Below, in pieces: positions 1 through 12,500 of a DNA stretch of 64,000 nucleotides; position 1 is the first letter of the stretch; each line of letters opens with the position of its first letter. This DNA is from Neoceratodus forsteri (Eukaryota > Chordata > Ceratodontiformes > Ceratodontidae): assembly GCA_016271365.2 (NCBI GenBank), contig CM057456.1, forward strand, positions 667,203,501-667,267,500, in the 5' to 3' direction. The notes below the pieces were generated by a model. It was not told the origin of the DNA and ran no database searches. It saw only the letters and a list, made by a program, of their open reading frames with translations. The position numbers and the translations under genes were made by a program.

Positions 1-2788
1 CACATCACCGTCAAAAGTCACAGAACGTACACCCCCTACCATCTGTCACAGCACAGATCCTCATTCTCCCATAGTAACAGCACTAGTCACAGTACTGCCC
101 ACATCCCATCTTATGACACTGATCATCAGTCCCCAACAGTCACACCACAGTCACCTCAAACTCAAAAGTCACAGAACTGACACCCCCTATCATCAGTTAC
201 AGCACTGATCCCCATTGAACCAAAGTAACAGCACTAGTCACAGCACTGAGCCCCATCCCATTTTAGAGCACTGATCTTCAATCCCCAATGATTACACCGT
301 TACCTCACCCCCAAAGGTCACAAAACTGACACCCCCTACCATCATTTAAAGCACTGACCCACATTCCTCCACAGTAACAGCACTAGTCACAGCACTGCAC
401 CACATCCCATCTTACAGCATTGATCATCAATCCCTGACAGTCACACCACAGCCACCTCACCCCTAAAAGTTACAGAACTGACACCCCCTACCAACAGTCA
501 CAGTACTGATCCTCATTCCCCCTTAGTAACAGCACTAGTTACAGTACTGCACCACATCCCATCTTACAACACTGATCATTAATTCCCGAAAGTCACACCA
601 CAGTCACCTCACACTCAAAAATCACAGAACTGACACCCTACCATCTGTCACAGCACTGATCCTTATTCCCCCATAGTAACAGCACTAGTTACAGTACTGC
701 ACCACATCCCAACTTACCACACTGATCATCAATCCCCAACAGTCACACATCAGTCTCCTCAAACTGAAAAGTCACAGCACTGATCCCTATTTTCCTATAG
801 TAACAGCACTTGTCACAGCACTGCACCCCATCCTATCTAACAGGACTGATCATCAATCCCCAACAGTCATGAAACTGCTGTTCTATCTCCCAAACCTAGC
901 AGTCACAGCAATGACCACACACCTGTTAGAGTCACAGCACTAATCCACATTCCCAAACGGTAGCAGCAATAGTCACATTACTGCACCCCACCCCATCATA
1001 CAGTACTGATCATTAATCCCTAACAGTCATACCACAGTCATCTCACACCCAAAAGTCACAGAACTGACCCCCCTACCTTCAGTCACAGCTCTGATCCCCA
1101 TTACACCACAGTAAAAGCACTAGTCACAGTACTGCACCCCATCCCATCTTACCTCACTGATCCTCAATCCCCCACAGTCACACCATCACAGTACTGCACC
1201 CAATCTCATCTGATAGTACTGATCATCAGTCTCCAACAGTCACCTCACACTCTAAAGTCACAGATCCGACACCCCCTACCATCAGTCACAGCACTTATCC
1301 CCATTCATCCAAAGTAACAGCACAAGTCACAGTACTGCACCCCATCCCATTTTAGAGCACTGATCATCAATCCCCAACAGTCACACCACAGCCACCTCAA
1401 TCCCAAATGTCACAGAACTGACACCCCCTACCATCAGTCACAACACTGATCCCCATTAACCATAGTAACAGCACTAGTCACAGTACTGCACCCCATCTCA
1501 TCCTACAGCACTGATCATCAATCCCCAAAAGTCACACTACAGCAACATCACCGTCAAAAGTCACAGAACGTACACCCCCCTACCATCTGTCTCAGCACAG
1601 ATCCTCATTCCCCCATAGTAACAGCGCTAGTCACAGTACTGTCCACATCCCATCTTATAACACTGATTATCAGTCCCCAACAGTCACTCAAACTCAAAAG
1701 TCTCAGAACTGACACCCCTTACCACCAGTCACATCACTGATCCCCATTGCCCCATAGTAACAGCACTTGTCACAGCACTGCACCCCATCCTATCTAACAG
1801 CACTGACCATCAATCTACCACAGTCACCTCAAACTCAAAAGTCACAGAACAGACACCTCCTACCATCAGTCACAGCACTGATCCCCATTCCACCAAAATA
1901 ACAGCACTAATCACAGTACTGCACCCTATCTCATCGTACAGCAGTAATCAACAGTTCCCAACAGTCACAGCACAGCCACCTCACCCCCAAAAGTCACATA
2001 ACTGACACCCCTACCATCAGTCACAGCACTGATCCCCATTACACCACAGTAAAAGCACTAGTCACAGTACCGCACCCCATCCCATCTTACAGCACTGATC
2101 ATCAATCACCAAAAGTCACAGTACAGCTACAACACTATCAAAAGTCACAGAACTTACACCCCAAATCATCTGTCACAGCACAGATCCTCATTCCCCCATA
2201 GTAACAGCACTAGTCACAGTACTGCCCACATTATATCTTATAACACTGATCATCAGTAACCAACAGTCACACCAAAGTCACCTCAAGCTCAAAAGTCACA
2301 GAACTGACACCCCTACTATCAGTCACAGCACTGATCCCTATCCCCCCATAGTAACACACTTGTCACTGTACTGAACCCCATCCTATCTAACAGCACTGAC
2401 CATCAATCACAAACAGTGACAGAACACCTGTTCTGTCCCCAGACCTGGCAGTCACAGCAATGACCATACACTCCTCAGAGTCAAAGCACTGATCCCCATT
2501 CCCCACAGTAATAGCACTTGTCACAGCACTGCACCCCATCCTATCTTACTGCACTGATCATCAATCATAAACAGTCACAGAACAGCTGTTCTGTCCCCCA
2601 ACCTGGCAGTCATAGCAATGACCATACACTCCTCAGAGTCACAGCACTGATCCCCATTCCCCCACAGTAACAGCACTAGTCACAGTACTACACCCATCCC
2701 ATCTTACAGTACTGATCATCATTCTACCACAGTCACCTCAAACTCAAAAGTCACAGAGAAGACACCTCCTACCATCAGTCACAGCACT
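1..2788 (+). repeat. 152-bp satellite array, segment 1
   Basis: Head-to-tail copies of a C-rich, G-poor unit of about 152 bp. Anchors seen in nearly every unit are CAGCACTGATC, GTAACAGCACTAGTCACAG, CCCATCTTACAGCACTG and AAAAGTCACAGAACTGACAC. The period was read directly as the spacing between successive TACCATCAGTCACAG strings; elsewhere in the window, at 55691 and 55843, it is exactly 152. Type B units lie near 871, 2421 and 2581. A shortened unit near 1177 joins AGTCACACC straight to ATCACAGTACTG. The segment starts inside the array, so the left end is open, and it ends where a CR1 element inserted. Open frames within it are not coding. Confidence 0.97.
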
Positions 2789-2820
2789 ACATAGAAACAT
2801 AGAAACATAGAAACATAGAA
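2789..2820 (-). repeat. CR1 3'-terminal octamer repeat
   Basis: Four tandem copies of CATAGAAA on the plus strand (TTTCTATG in element sense) at the 3' terminus of the CR1 fragment. In this family the terminal octamer is the tail used to prime reverse transcription, so it fixes the element's 3' boundary. Confidence 0.9.
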
Positions 2821-3540
2821 GTTGACGGCAGATAAGGACCGCAAGGCCCATCCAGTCTGCCCATTTCTTTTTCTACCTTATAAATGTGCCATCGGCCTTT
2901 GCTCTGTCAGTGACCTATCTATTCATAGTCATTTGTATTGCTCCCTTATGCCTATCCCATGCCTGTTTGAAGCCCTGCACTGTATTCATAGCCACCACTT
3001 CTTGTGGTAAGCCATTCCATGCATCTACCACCCTTTCTGTGAAAAAGAATTTCCTCACATTCCCCCTTAATCGGCCTCCCTCTAATCTCATGCTGTGTCC
3101 TCTTGTCCTGCTATTTTTCTTATATTTAAACGTTAGACTCTTTCACCTTGTTTATGCCCTTAAGGTGTTTAAATGTCTCGATCATATCACCTCTCTCCCT
3201 CCTTTGCTCAAGGGTATACATATTGAGCTCCGTTAATCTGTCCTCATATGTCTTCTGATGCAGTCCCTGCACCATTTTGGTTGCCCTTCTCTGGACTGCC
3301 TCAATTTGGTTAATGTCCTTGTGAAGGTGTGGCCTCCAATACTGCCGGTACTCCAGATGGGGCCTAACCAATGTCTTGTACAGAGGGATTATTACCTCCC
3401 TCTTACGACTTGTGATACCCCTACTAATACACCCTAACACCCCCCTAGCCTTACCTACTGCTTTAGAGGTCTGCTTGGATGATTTTAGGTCATCAGTGAT
3501 GATGATGCCCAAGTCTCTTTCTTCCTTTGTGACTGCTAGC
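2789..3540 (-). mobile_element. CR1-type LINE, 5'-truncated 3' end
   Basis: A minus-strand, 5'-truncated non-LTR retrotransposon copy embedded in satellite. It contains the end of the reverse transcriptase ORF, a 3' UTR, and a terminal array of the octamer TTTCTATG (seen as CATAGAAA on the plus strand, four copies at 2789-2820). Octamer tails of this kind, instead of poly(A), are a hallmark of CR1 elements. Satellite stops after AGCACT at 2788 and resumes at AAGTAACAGC at 3541. The unit's GATCCCCATTCC segment is missing between them, which suggests a target-site deletion of about 17-20 bp and no target duplication; CR1 insertions often lack duplications. The clade call rests on protein motifs plus the tail. 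Confidence 0.9.
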
Positions 3541-3542
3541 AA
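3126..3542 (-). pseudogene. CR1-type LINE reverse transcriptase, C-terminal fragment
   Basis: A 138-residue open stretch matching the C-terminal part of the CR1/jockey-type ORF2 protein, downstream of the catalytic fingers and palm. Visible family motifs, in order: DLGIIITDDLK (residues ~10-20), REVIIPLYKTLVRPHLEY (~48-65), HKDINQIEAVQRRATKMV (~73-90) and LEQRRERGDMIETFKHL (~111-127). The catalytic YxDD and the endonuclease domain are absent because the copy is 5'-truncated. The first codon is TTG at the edge of the insertion, so it is not a real start. After the stop at 3126 the family's tail motifs (GNVRKFFFTER, then NGLPQEV) continue in a different frame near 2990-3075, showing at least one frameshift. 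It is a dead fragment with no expected function. Confidence 0.88.
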
Positions 3543-6500
3543 GTAACAGCACTAGTCACAGTACTGCACCTCATCTCATCCTACAGCACTGATCATCAAT
3601 CCACAACAGTCTCAGCACTGCAACCCCCAAAAGTTACAGAACTGACATCCCCTACAATCATTCCCAGCACTGATACCCATTCCCCCATAGTAACCACACT
3701 AGTCACAGTACTGCACTACCTGTCATCTTACGGCTCTGACCATCAATCCCCAAAGGTCACACCACAGCCACCTCACTCCCGAAAGTCACAGAACTGACAG
3801 TCCTTACCATGAGTCACTGCACTGAACCCCATCCCCCATAGTAACAGTACTAGTCACAGTTCTCCACCCTATCCCATCTTACAGCACTGATCATCAATTC
3901 CCCCAGAGTCTCAGCACAGATATCTCCACCCAAAAGTCACAGAACCGACATCCCTCACCATCAGTCACAGCACTGATCCCTATTCCCCCATAGTAACAGC
4001 ACTAGTCAAAGTACTGCACTCCATCCCATCTTACAGCATTGATCATGAATCCCCAACAGTCACACCACAGCAAACTCACCAAAACAAGTCGGAGAACTGA
4101 CACCCCCTACCATCAGTCACAGCACTGATCCCCATTCCCCCATACTAGCAGCACTAATCATGGTGCTACACAGCATCCAATCTTACAGCACTGATCATCA
4201 ATCCCCAACAGTCACATCACAGCCACCTCAACCCCAAATGTCACAGAACTGACACCCCCTACCATCAGTCACAACACTGATCCCCATTAACCCATAGTAA
4301 CAGCACTAGTCATGGTACTGCACCTCATCTCATCCTACAGCACTGATCATCAATCCCCAAAAGTCACACTACAGCCACATCACTGTCAAAAGTCACAGAA
4401 CGTACACCCCCTACCATCTGTCAAAGCACAGATCCTCATTCCCCCAGAGTAACAGCACTAGTGACAGTACTTCCCACATCCCATCTTATGACACTGATTA
4501 TCAGTCCCCAACAGTCACACCACGGTCACCTTAAACTCAAAAGTCACAGAACTGACACCCACTACCATCAGTCACAGCACTGATCCCCTGTCCCCCATAG
4601 TAACAGCACATGTCACAGCACTGCACCCCATCCCATCTTACAGCACTGATCATCAATCACAAACAGTAACAGAACAGCAGTTCTGTTCCCCAACCGGGCA
4701 GTCACAGTAATGACCATACACTCCTCAGAGTCACAGCACTGATCCCCATTCCACCACAGTATCAGCACTAGTCACAGTACTGCACATCATCCCATTTTAG
4801 AGCACTAATCATCAATCCCCAATGATCACACCACAGTCACTTCACCCCAAAGGTCACAAAACTGACACCCCCTACCATCATTTAAAGCAATGACAAACAT
4901 TTCTGCACAGTAACAGCACTAGTCACAGCACTGCACCACATCCCATCTTACAGCACTGACCATCAATCCCTGACAGTCACATCACAGTCACCTCACCTCC
5001 AAAAGTTACAGAACTGACACAACTACCATCTGTCACAGCACTGATCCCTATTCCCCCATAGTAACAGCACTAGTTACAGTACTGCACCACATCCCAACTT
5101 ACCACACAGATCATTAATCCCCAACAGTCATACCACAGTCACTTCAAACTGAAAAGTCACAGCACTGATCCTCATTCCCCCAACCCCATCATCAGTCACA
5201 GTACTGATCCTCATTCCACCTTAGTAACAGCACTAGTCACAGTTCTGCACCACATCCCATCTTACAACACTAATCATCAATTCCCAAAAGTCACACCACA
5301 GTCACCTCACACCCAAAAGTTACAGAACTAACACCCCGACCATCTGTCACAGCACTGATCCCTATTCCCCCATAGTAACAACACTAGTTACAGTACTGAA
5401 CCACATCCCAACTTAAAAAACAGATCATCAATCCCCAACAGTCACACCACAGTCACCTCAAACTGAAAAGTCACAGCACTGATCCTCATTCCCCTATAGT
5501 AACAGCACTTGTCACAGCACTGCACCCCATCCTATCTAGCAGCACTGATCATCAATCCCCAACAGTCACAGAACTGCTGATCTATCCCCCCAACCTAGCA
5601 GTCACAGCAATGACCACACACACCTAAGAGTCACAGCACTAATAACGATTCCCAAACGGTAGCAGCACTAGTCACACTACTGCACCCCATCCCATCATAC
5701 AGTACTGATCATCAATCCCAAACAGTCATACCACAGTCACCTCACGCTCAAAAGTCACAGAACTGACACCCCTACGATCACTCACAGCACTGATCCCCAT
5801 TCCATCACAGTAACAGCACTAGTAACAGTACTGCACCCCATCTCATCTTACAGCAGTGATCGTCAATCCCCAACAGTCACACCACAGCCATCTCAACCCC
5901 AAATTCCACAGAACTGACACCCCTAGCCATCAGTCACACCACTGATCAACATTCACCTATAGTAACAGCACTAGTCACAGTACTGCACCCTATCCCATCT
6001 TACTGCACTGATCATCAATCCTCAAAAGTCACAAAAGAGCCACTTCACTCCCAAAAGTCACATAACTGACATCCCCAACCTTCAGTCACACCACTGATCA
6101 ACATTTACCTATAGCAACAACACTAGTCACAGTACTGCTCCCCATCCCACCTTGCAGCACTGATCATCAATCCCCAACAGTCACACCACAGCCACCTCAC
6201 CTACAAAAGTCACAAAATTGACACCCCCTACCATCGGTCATAGCACTGATGCACATTACCCCAAAGTAACAGCACTAGTAACAGCACTGCACCACATCCC
6301 ATCTTACAGAACTGATCATCTATCCTCAACAGTCACACCACAGCCACCTCACCCCCAAAACTTACAGAACTGACACCTCCACCATCAGTCACAGTACTGA
6401 ACCTCATTCCACCATAGTAATAGCACTAGTCCCAGTATTGCACCCCATCCCATCTCACACCACTGATCTTCAATCCCCAGCAGTGATACTGCAGCCACCT

Positions 6501-9500
6501 CACCCCCAAAAGTCACAGAAATGACATCTCCCACCATCAGTCACAGCACTAATCCCTATTCAACCATAGTAACAGCACTAGTCAAAGTACTGCACTCCAT
6601 CCCATCTTACAGCATTGATCATCAATCCCCAACAGTCACACCACTGCAAACTCACCAAAACAAGTCAGAGAACTGACACCCCCTACCATCAGTCACAGCA
6701 CTGATCCCCATTCCCCCATACTAGCAGCACTAATCATGGTGCTGCACTGCATCCAATCTTACAGCACTGATCATCAATCCCCACCAGTCACACCACAGCC
6801 ACCTCAACCCCAAATGTACCAGAACTGACACCCCCTACCATCAGTCACAACACTGATCCCCATTGACCCATAGTAACAACACTAGTCACAGTACTGCACC
6901 CCATCTCATCCTACAGCACTAGTCATCAATCCCCAAAAGTCACACTACAGCCACATCACCGTCAAAAGTAACAGAATGTACACCCCCTATCCTCTGTCAC
7001 AGCACAGATCCTCCATCCCCCATAGTAACAGCACTAGTCACAGTACTGTCCACATCCCATCTTATAACACTGATCATCAGTCCCCAACAGTCACACCACA
7101 GTCACCTCAAACTCAAAAGTCACAGAACAGACACCTCTATCATCAGTCACAGCACTGATCCCCATTCCACCAAAGTAACAGCACTAATCACAGTACTGCA
7201 CCCCATCTAACATACAGCACTGATCAACAGTCCCCAACAGTCACATTACAGCCACCTCACCCCAAAAGTCACTTAACTGACACCCCTACCATCAGTCACA
7301 GCACAGATCCCCATTACACCACAGTAAAAGCACTAGTCACAGTACTGCACCCCATCTCATCTTACCACACTGATAATCAATCCCCCACAGTCACACCATC
7401 ACAGTACTGCACCTAATCTCATCTTAGAGTACTGATCATCAATCTCCAATAGTCACAGCACAGTATCCTCAAACTATAAAGTCACAGATCAGACACCCCC
7501 CCACCATCAGTCACAGCACTGATCCCCATTCAACTAAAGTAACAGCACTAGCCACAGTACTGCAAACCACCCCATTTTAGAGCACCGATCCTCAATCCCC
7601 AATGATCACACCATAGTCACCTCACCCCTAAAGGTCACAATACTGACACCCCCTCCCATCATTTAAAGCACTGACCCACATTCCTCTACAGTAACAGCAC
7701 TAGTCACAGCACTGCACCACATCCCATCTTATAGCAGTGATCATCAATCCCTGACAGTCACACCACAGCCAGCTCACCCCCAAAAGTTACAGAACTGACA
7801 CCCCCTACCAACAGTCACAGTACTGATCCTCTTTCCCCCTTAGTAACAGCACTAGTCACAGTACTGCACCACATCCCATCTTACAACACTGATCATCAAT
7901 TCCCAAAATTCACACCACAGTCATCTCACACCCAAAAGTCACAGAATTGACACCCCTACCATCTGTCACTGCACTGATCCTTATTCCCCCAATAGTAACA
8001 GCACTAGTTACAGTACTGCACCACATCCCAACTTACCACACTGCTCATCAATCCCCAACAGTCACACCACAGTCACCTCAAACTGAAAAGTCACAGCACT
8101 GATCCCCATTCCCCTATAGTAACAGCACTTGTCACAGCACTGCACCCCATCCTATCTAGCAGCACTGATCATCAATCCTCAACAGTCACAGAACTGCTGT
8201 TCTATCCCTCAACCTAGCAGTCACAGAAATGATCACACACCCCTAAGAGTCACAACACTAATCCCCATTCCCAAACAGCAGCAGCACTAGTCACATTACT
8301 GCACCCCATCCCATCATACAGTACTTATCATCAATCCCCAACAGTCATACCACACTCACCTCAAGCTCAAAAGTCACAGAACTGACCTCCCTACCATCAG
8401 TCACATCATTGATCCCCATTCCATCACAGTAACAGCATTAGTAATAGTACTGCACCCCATCTCATCTTACAGCACTGATCGTCAATCCCCAACAGTCACA
8501 CCACGGCCATCTCAACACCAGATTTCACAGAACTGACACCCACTAGCCATCAGTCACAGCACTGATCCCCATTAACCCATAGTAACAGCATTAGTAACAG
8601 TACTGCACCCTATCTCATCTTACAGCACTGACCATCAATCCCCAAAAGTCCCAAAAGAGCCACCTCACCCCCAAAAGCCACAGAACTGACATCCCCAACC
8701 TTCAGTCACACCACTGATCAACATTCACCTATAGTAACAGCAGTAGTCACAGTACTGCTCCCCATCCTACCTTGCAGCACTGATCATCAATCCCCAACAG
8801 TCACACCACAGCCACCACACCTACAAAAGTCACAAAATTGACACCCCCTACCATCGGTCACAGCACTGATGCACATTGCCCCAAAGTAACAGCACTAGTC
8901 ACAGCACTGCACCTCATCCCATCTTACAGAACTGATCAACTATCCCCTACAGTCTCACCACAGCCACCACACCCCCAAAATTAACAGAACTGTCACCACC
9001 ACCATCAGTCACAGTACAGATCCTTATTCCCCCTAAGTAACAGCACTAGTCCCAGTACTGCCCACATCCCATTTTACAACACTGATCATCAGTCCCCATT
9101 AGTCACACCACAGTCACCTCAAACTCAAAAGTCACACAACTGACTCCCATACCATCAGTCACAGCACTGATCCCCATTCCCCCATAGTAACAGCACTTGT
9201 CATAGCAGTGCACCCCATCCTATCTTACAGCACTGATCATCAATTACCAACAGTTACAGAACAGCTGTTCTATCCCCAACCTGGCAGTCACAGTAATGAC
9301 CATACACTCCTCAGGGTCACAACACTGATCCCCATTTCCCCACAGTAACAGGACTAGTCACAGTACTGCATCTCAACTCATCTTAGAGTACTGATCTTCA
9401 GTCATCAACAGTCACACCTTAGTCACCTCAAACTCAAAAGTCACAGAACAGACAATCCCTACCATCAGTCACAGCACTGATCCCCATTCAACCAAAGTAA

Positions 9501-12500
9501 CAGTGCTAGTCCGAGTACTGCATCCCATCTCAACCTACAACACTGATCGTCAATCCCCAACAGCCACTGCCAAGTCACCTCACCTCCAAAAGTAACAGAA
9601 CTGACACCCCCTACTATCAGTCACAGCACTGATCCATATTACACCACAGTAAAAGCACTAGTCACAGTACTGCACCACATCCCATTTTACCACACTGATC
9701 ATCAATACCACAAAGTCACACCAAGGCAGCCACACCCCCAAAAGTCACAGAAGTGACACCCGTACCATCAGTCACAGCACTGATCCCCATTCCCCAATAG
9801 TAGCAGCACTACTCGCAGTACTGCACCCCATCCCATCTTACAGCACTGATCATCAATCCCCAACAGTCACACCACAGCAAACTCACCAAAACAAGTCAGA
9901 GAACTGACACCCCTACCATCAGTCACAGCACTGATCCCCATTCCCCCATACTAACAACACTAATCATGGTACTGCACCGCATCCGATCTTGCAGCCCTGA
10001 TCATCAATCCACAACAGTCACACCAGAGCCACCTTAGCCCCAACAGTAACAGAACTGACACCCCTACCACCCTACCATCAGTCTCTGCACCGATCCCAAG
10101 TCCCCCATAGTAACAGCACGAGTCACAGTACTGCACATGATCACATTTTAGAGCACTGATCATCAATCCTCAACGATCACACCACAGTCACCTCACCCCC
10201 AAAGGTCACAAAACTGACACCCCCTACCATCAGTTAAAGAACTGACCCACATTCCTCCACAGTAACAGCACTAGTCACAGCACTGCACCACATCCCATCT
10301 TATAGCACTGATCAACAATCCCTGACAGTCACACCACAGCCACCTCACCCCCAAAAACTACAGAGCTGACACCCCCTACCAACAGTCACAGTACTGATAC
10401 TTATTCCCCCTCAGTAACAGTACTTGTCACAGTACTGCACCACATCCCAACTTACCACACTGATCATCAATCCCCAACAGTCACACCACAGTCACGTCAA
10501 ACTGAAAAGTCACAGCACTGATCCCAATTCCCATATAGTAACATCACTTGTCACAGCACTGCATCCCATCCTATCTAACAGCACTGATCATCAATCCCCA
10601 ACAGTCACAGAACTGCTGTTCTAGCCCCCAACCTAGCAGTCTCAGCAATAACCGCACACTCCTCAGAGTCACAGCACTGATCCTCATTCCCGAACAGTAG
10701 CAGCACTAGTGACATTACTGCACCCCATCCCATCATACAGTACTGATCATCAATCCCCAAGAGTCATACCACAGTCACCTCAAGCACAAAAGTCTGAGAA
10801 CTGACGCCCCTACCATCACTCACAACACTGATCCCCATTCCATTACAGTAACAGCACCAGTCACAGTACTGCACCCCATCTCATCTTACAGCACTGATCG
10901 TCAATCCTCAACAGTCACATCACAGCCACTGCAACCCCTAATGTCACAGAACTGACACCCCCTACCATCAGTCACAACACTGATCCCCATTAACCCATAG
11001 TAACAGCACTCGTCACAGTACTGCACCTCATCTTATCCTACAGCACTGATCATCAACCCCAAAAGTTACACTACAGCCACATCACCATCAAAAGTCACAG
11101 AACGTACACCCCCTTCCATCTATCAAAGCTCAGATCCTCATTCCCCCATAGTAACAGCACTTGTCACAGTACTGCCCACATCCCATCTCATAACACTGAT
11201 CATCAGTCCCCAGCAGTCACACCACAGTCACCTCAAACTCAAAAGTCACAGAACTGACACCTCCTACCATCAGTCACAGCACTGATCCCCATTCCCCAAT
11301 AGTAACAGCACTTGTCACAGCACTGCACCCCATCCTATCTTACAGCACTGATCATCAATCACAATCACAAAACAGCTGTTCTGTCCCCCAACCTGGCAGT
11401 CACAGCAATGACCTTACACTCCTCAGAGTCACAGCACTGATCCCCATTCCACCACAGTAACAGCACTAGTCACAGTACTGCACCCCATCCCATCTTACAG
11501 TACTGATCTTCAATCTCCAACAGTCACACCACAGTCACCTCGAACTCTAAAGTCACAGATCAGACACCCCCTACCATCAGTCACAGCACTGATCCCCATT
11601 CAACCAATGTAACAGCACTAGTCACAGTACTGCAAACCATCCCATTTTAGAGCACCGATCATCAATCCCAATGATTACACCACAGTCACCTCACCCCCAA
11701 AGGTCACAAAACTGACACCCCCTGCCATCATTTAAAGCACTGACCCACATTCATCCACAGTAACAACACTAGTCACAGCACTGCACCACATCCCATCATA
11801 CAGTACTTATCATCAATCCCCAACAGTCATACCACAGTCACCTCAATCTCAAAAGTCACAGAACTGACCCCCTACCATCAGTCACAGCACTGATCCCCAT
11901 TAACCCATAGTAACAGCACTAGTCACAGTACTGCACCCCATCCCATCTTACCACACTGATCATCAATCCCCCATATTCACACCATCACAATACTGCACCC
12001 AATCTCATCTTACAGTACTGAACATCAATCTCCAACAGTCACACCACAGTCACCTCAAACTCTAAAGTCACAGATCAGACACCCCCTACCATCAGTCACA
12101 GCTCTGATCCCATTCAACCAAAGTAACAGCACTAGTCACAATACTGCACCTCATCCCATTTTAGAGCACTGATCATCAATCCCCAACGATCACACCACAG
12201 TTACCTCACCCCCAAAGGTCACAAAACTGACACCCCCTGCCATCATTTAAAGCATTGACCCACATTCCTCCACAGTAACAGCACTAGTCACAGCACTGCA
12301 CCACATCCCATCTTACAGCACTGATCATCAATCCCTGACAGTCACATCACAGCCACCTCACCCTCAAAAGTTACAGAACGGACACTCCCTACCAGCAGTC
12401 ACAGTACTGATCCTCATTCCCCCTTAGTAACAGCACTAGTCACAGTACTGCACCACATACCATCTTACAACACTGATCATTAATTCCCAAAAGTCACACC

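Noticed and set aside
1..2788. Possible CRISPR array, because short repeats alternate with variable sequence
   Set aside because: Repeat and intervening sequence are both part of one 152-bp satellite unit; the intervening parts are also conserved, and the surrounding elements are eukaryotic.
2886..3236. Plus-strand 116-codon open stretch in the CR1 fragment
   Set aside because: It lies antisense to the LINE; the minus strand carries the recognisable reverse transcriptase motifs.
6976..7158. Open stretches of 60-127 codons inside the satellite on either strand (also at 22690-23073, 27267-27569, 28185-28487, 45116-45382, 59949-60326 and others)
   Set aside because: They are read-through of the repeat. 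The same residue strings (such as TVTPQSPQTQKSQN) recur wherever the satellite is in that frame, and the 152-bp period shifts frame at each unit. No start context, domain or codon signal supports coding.
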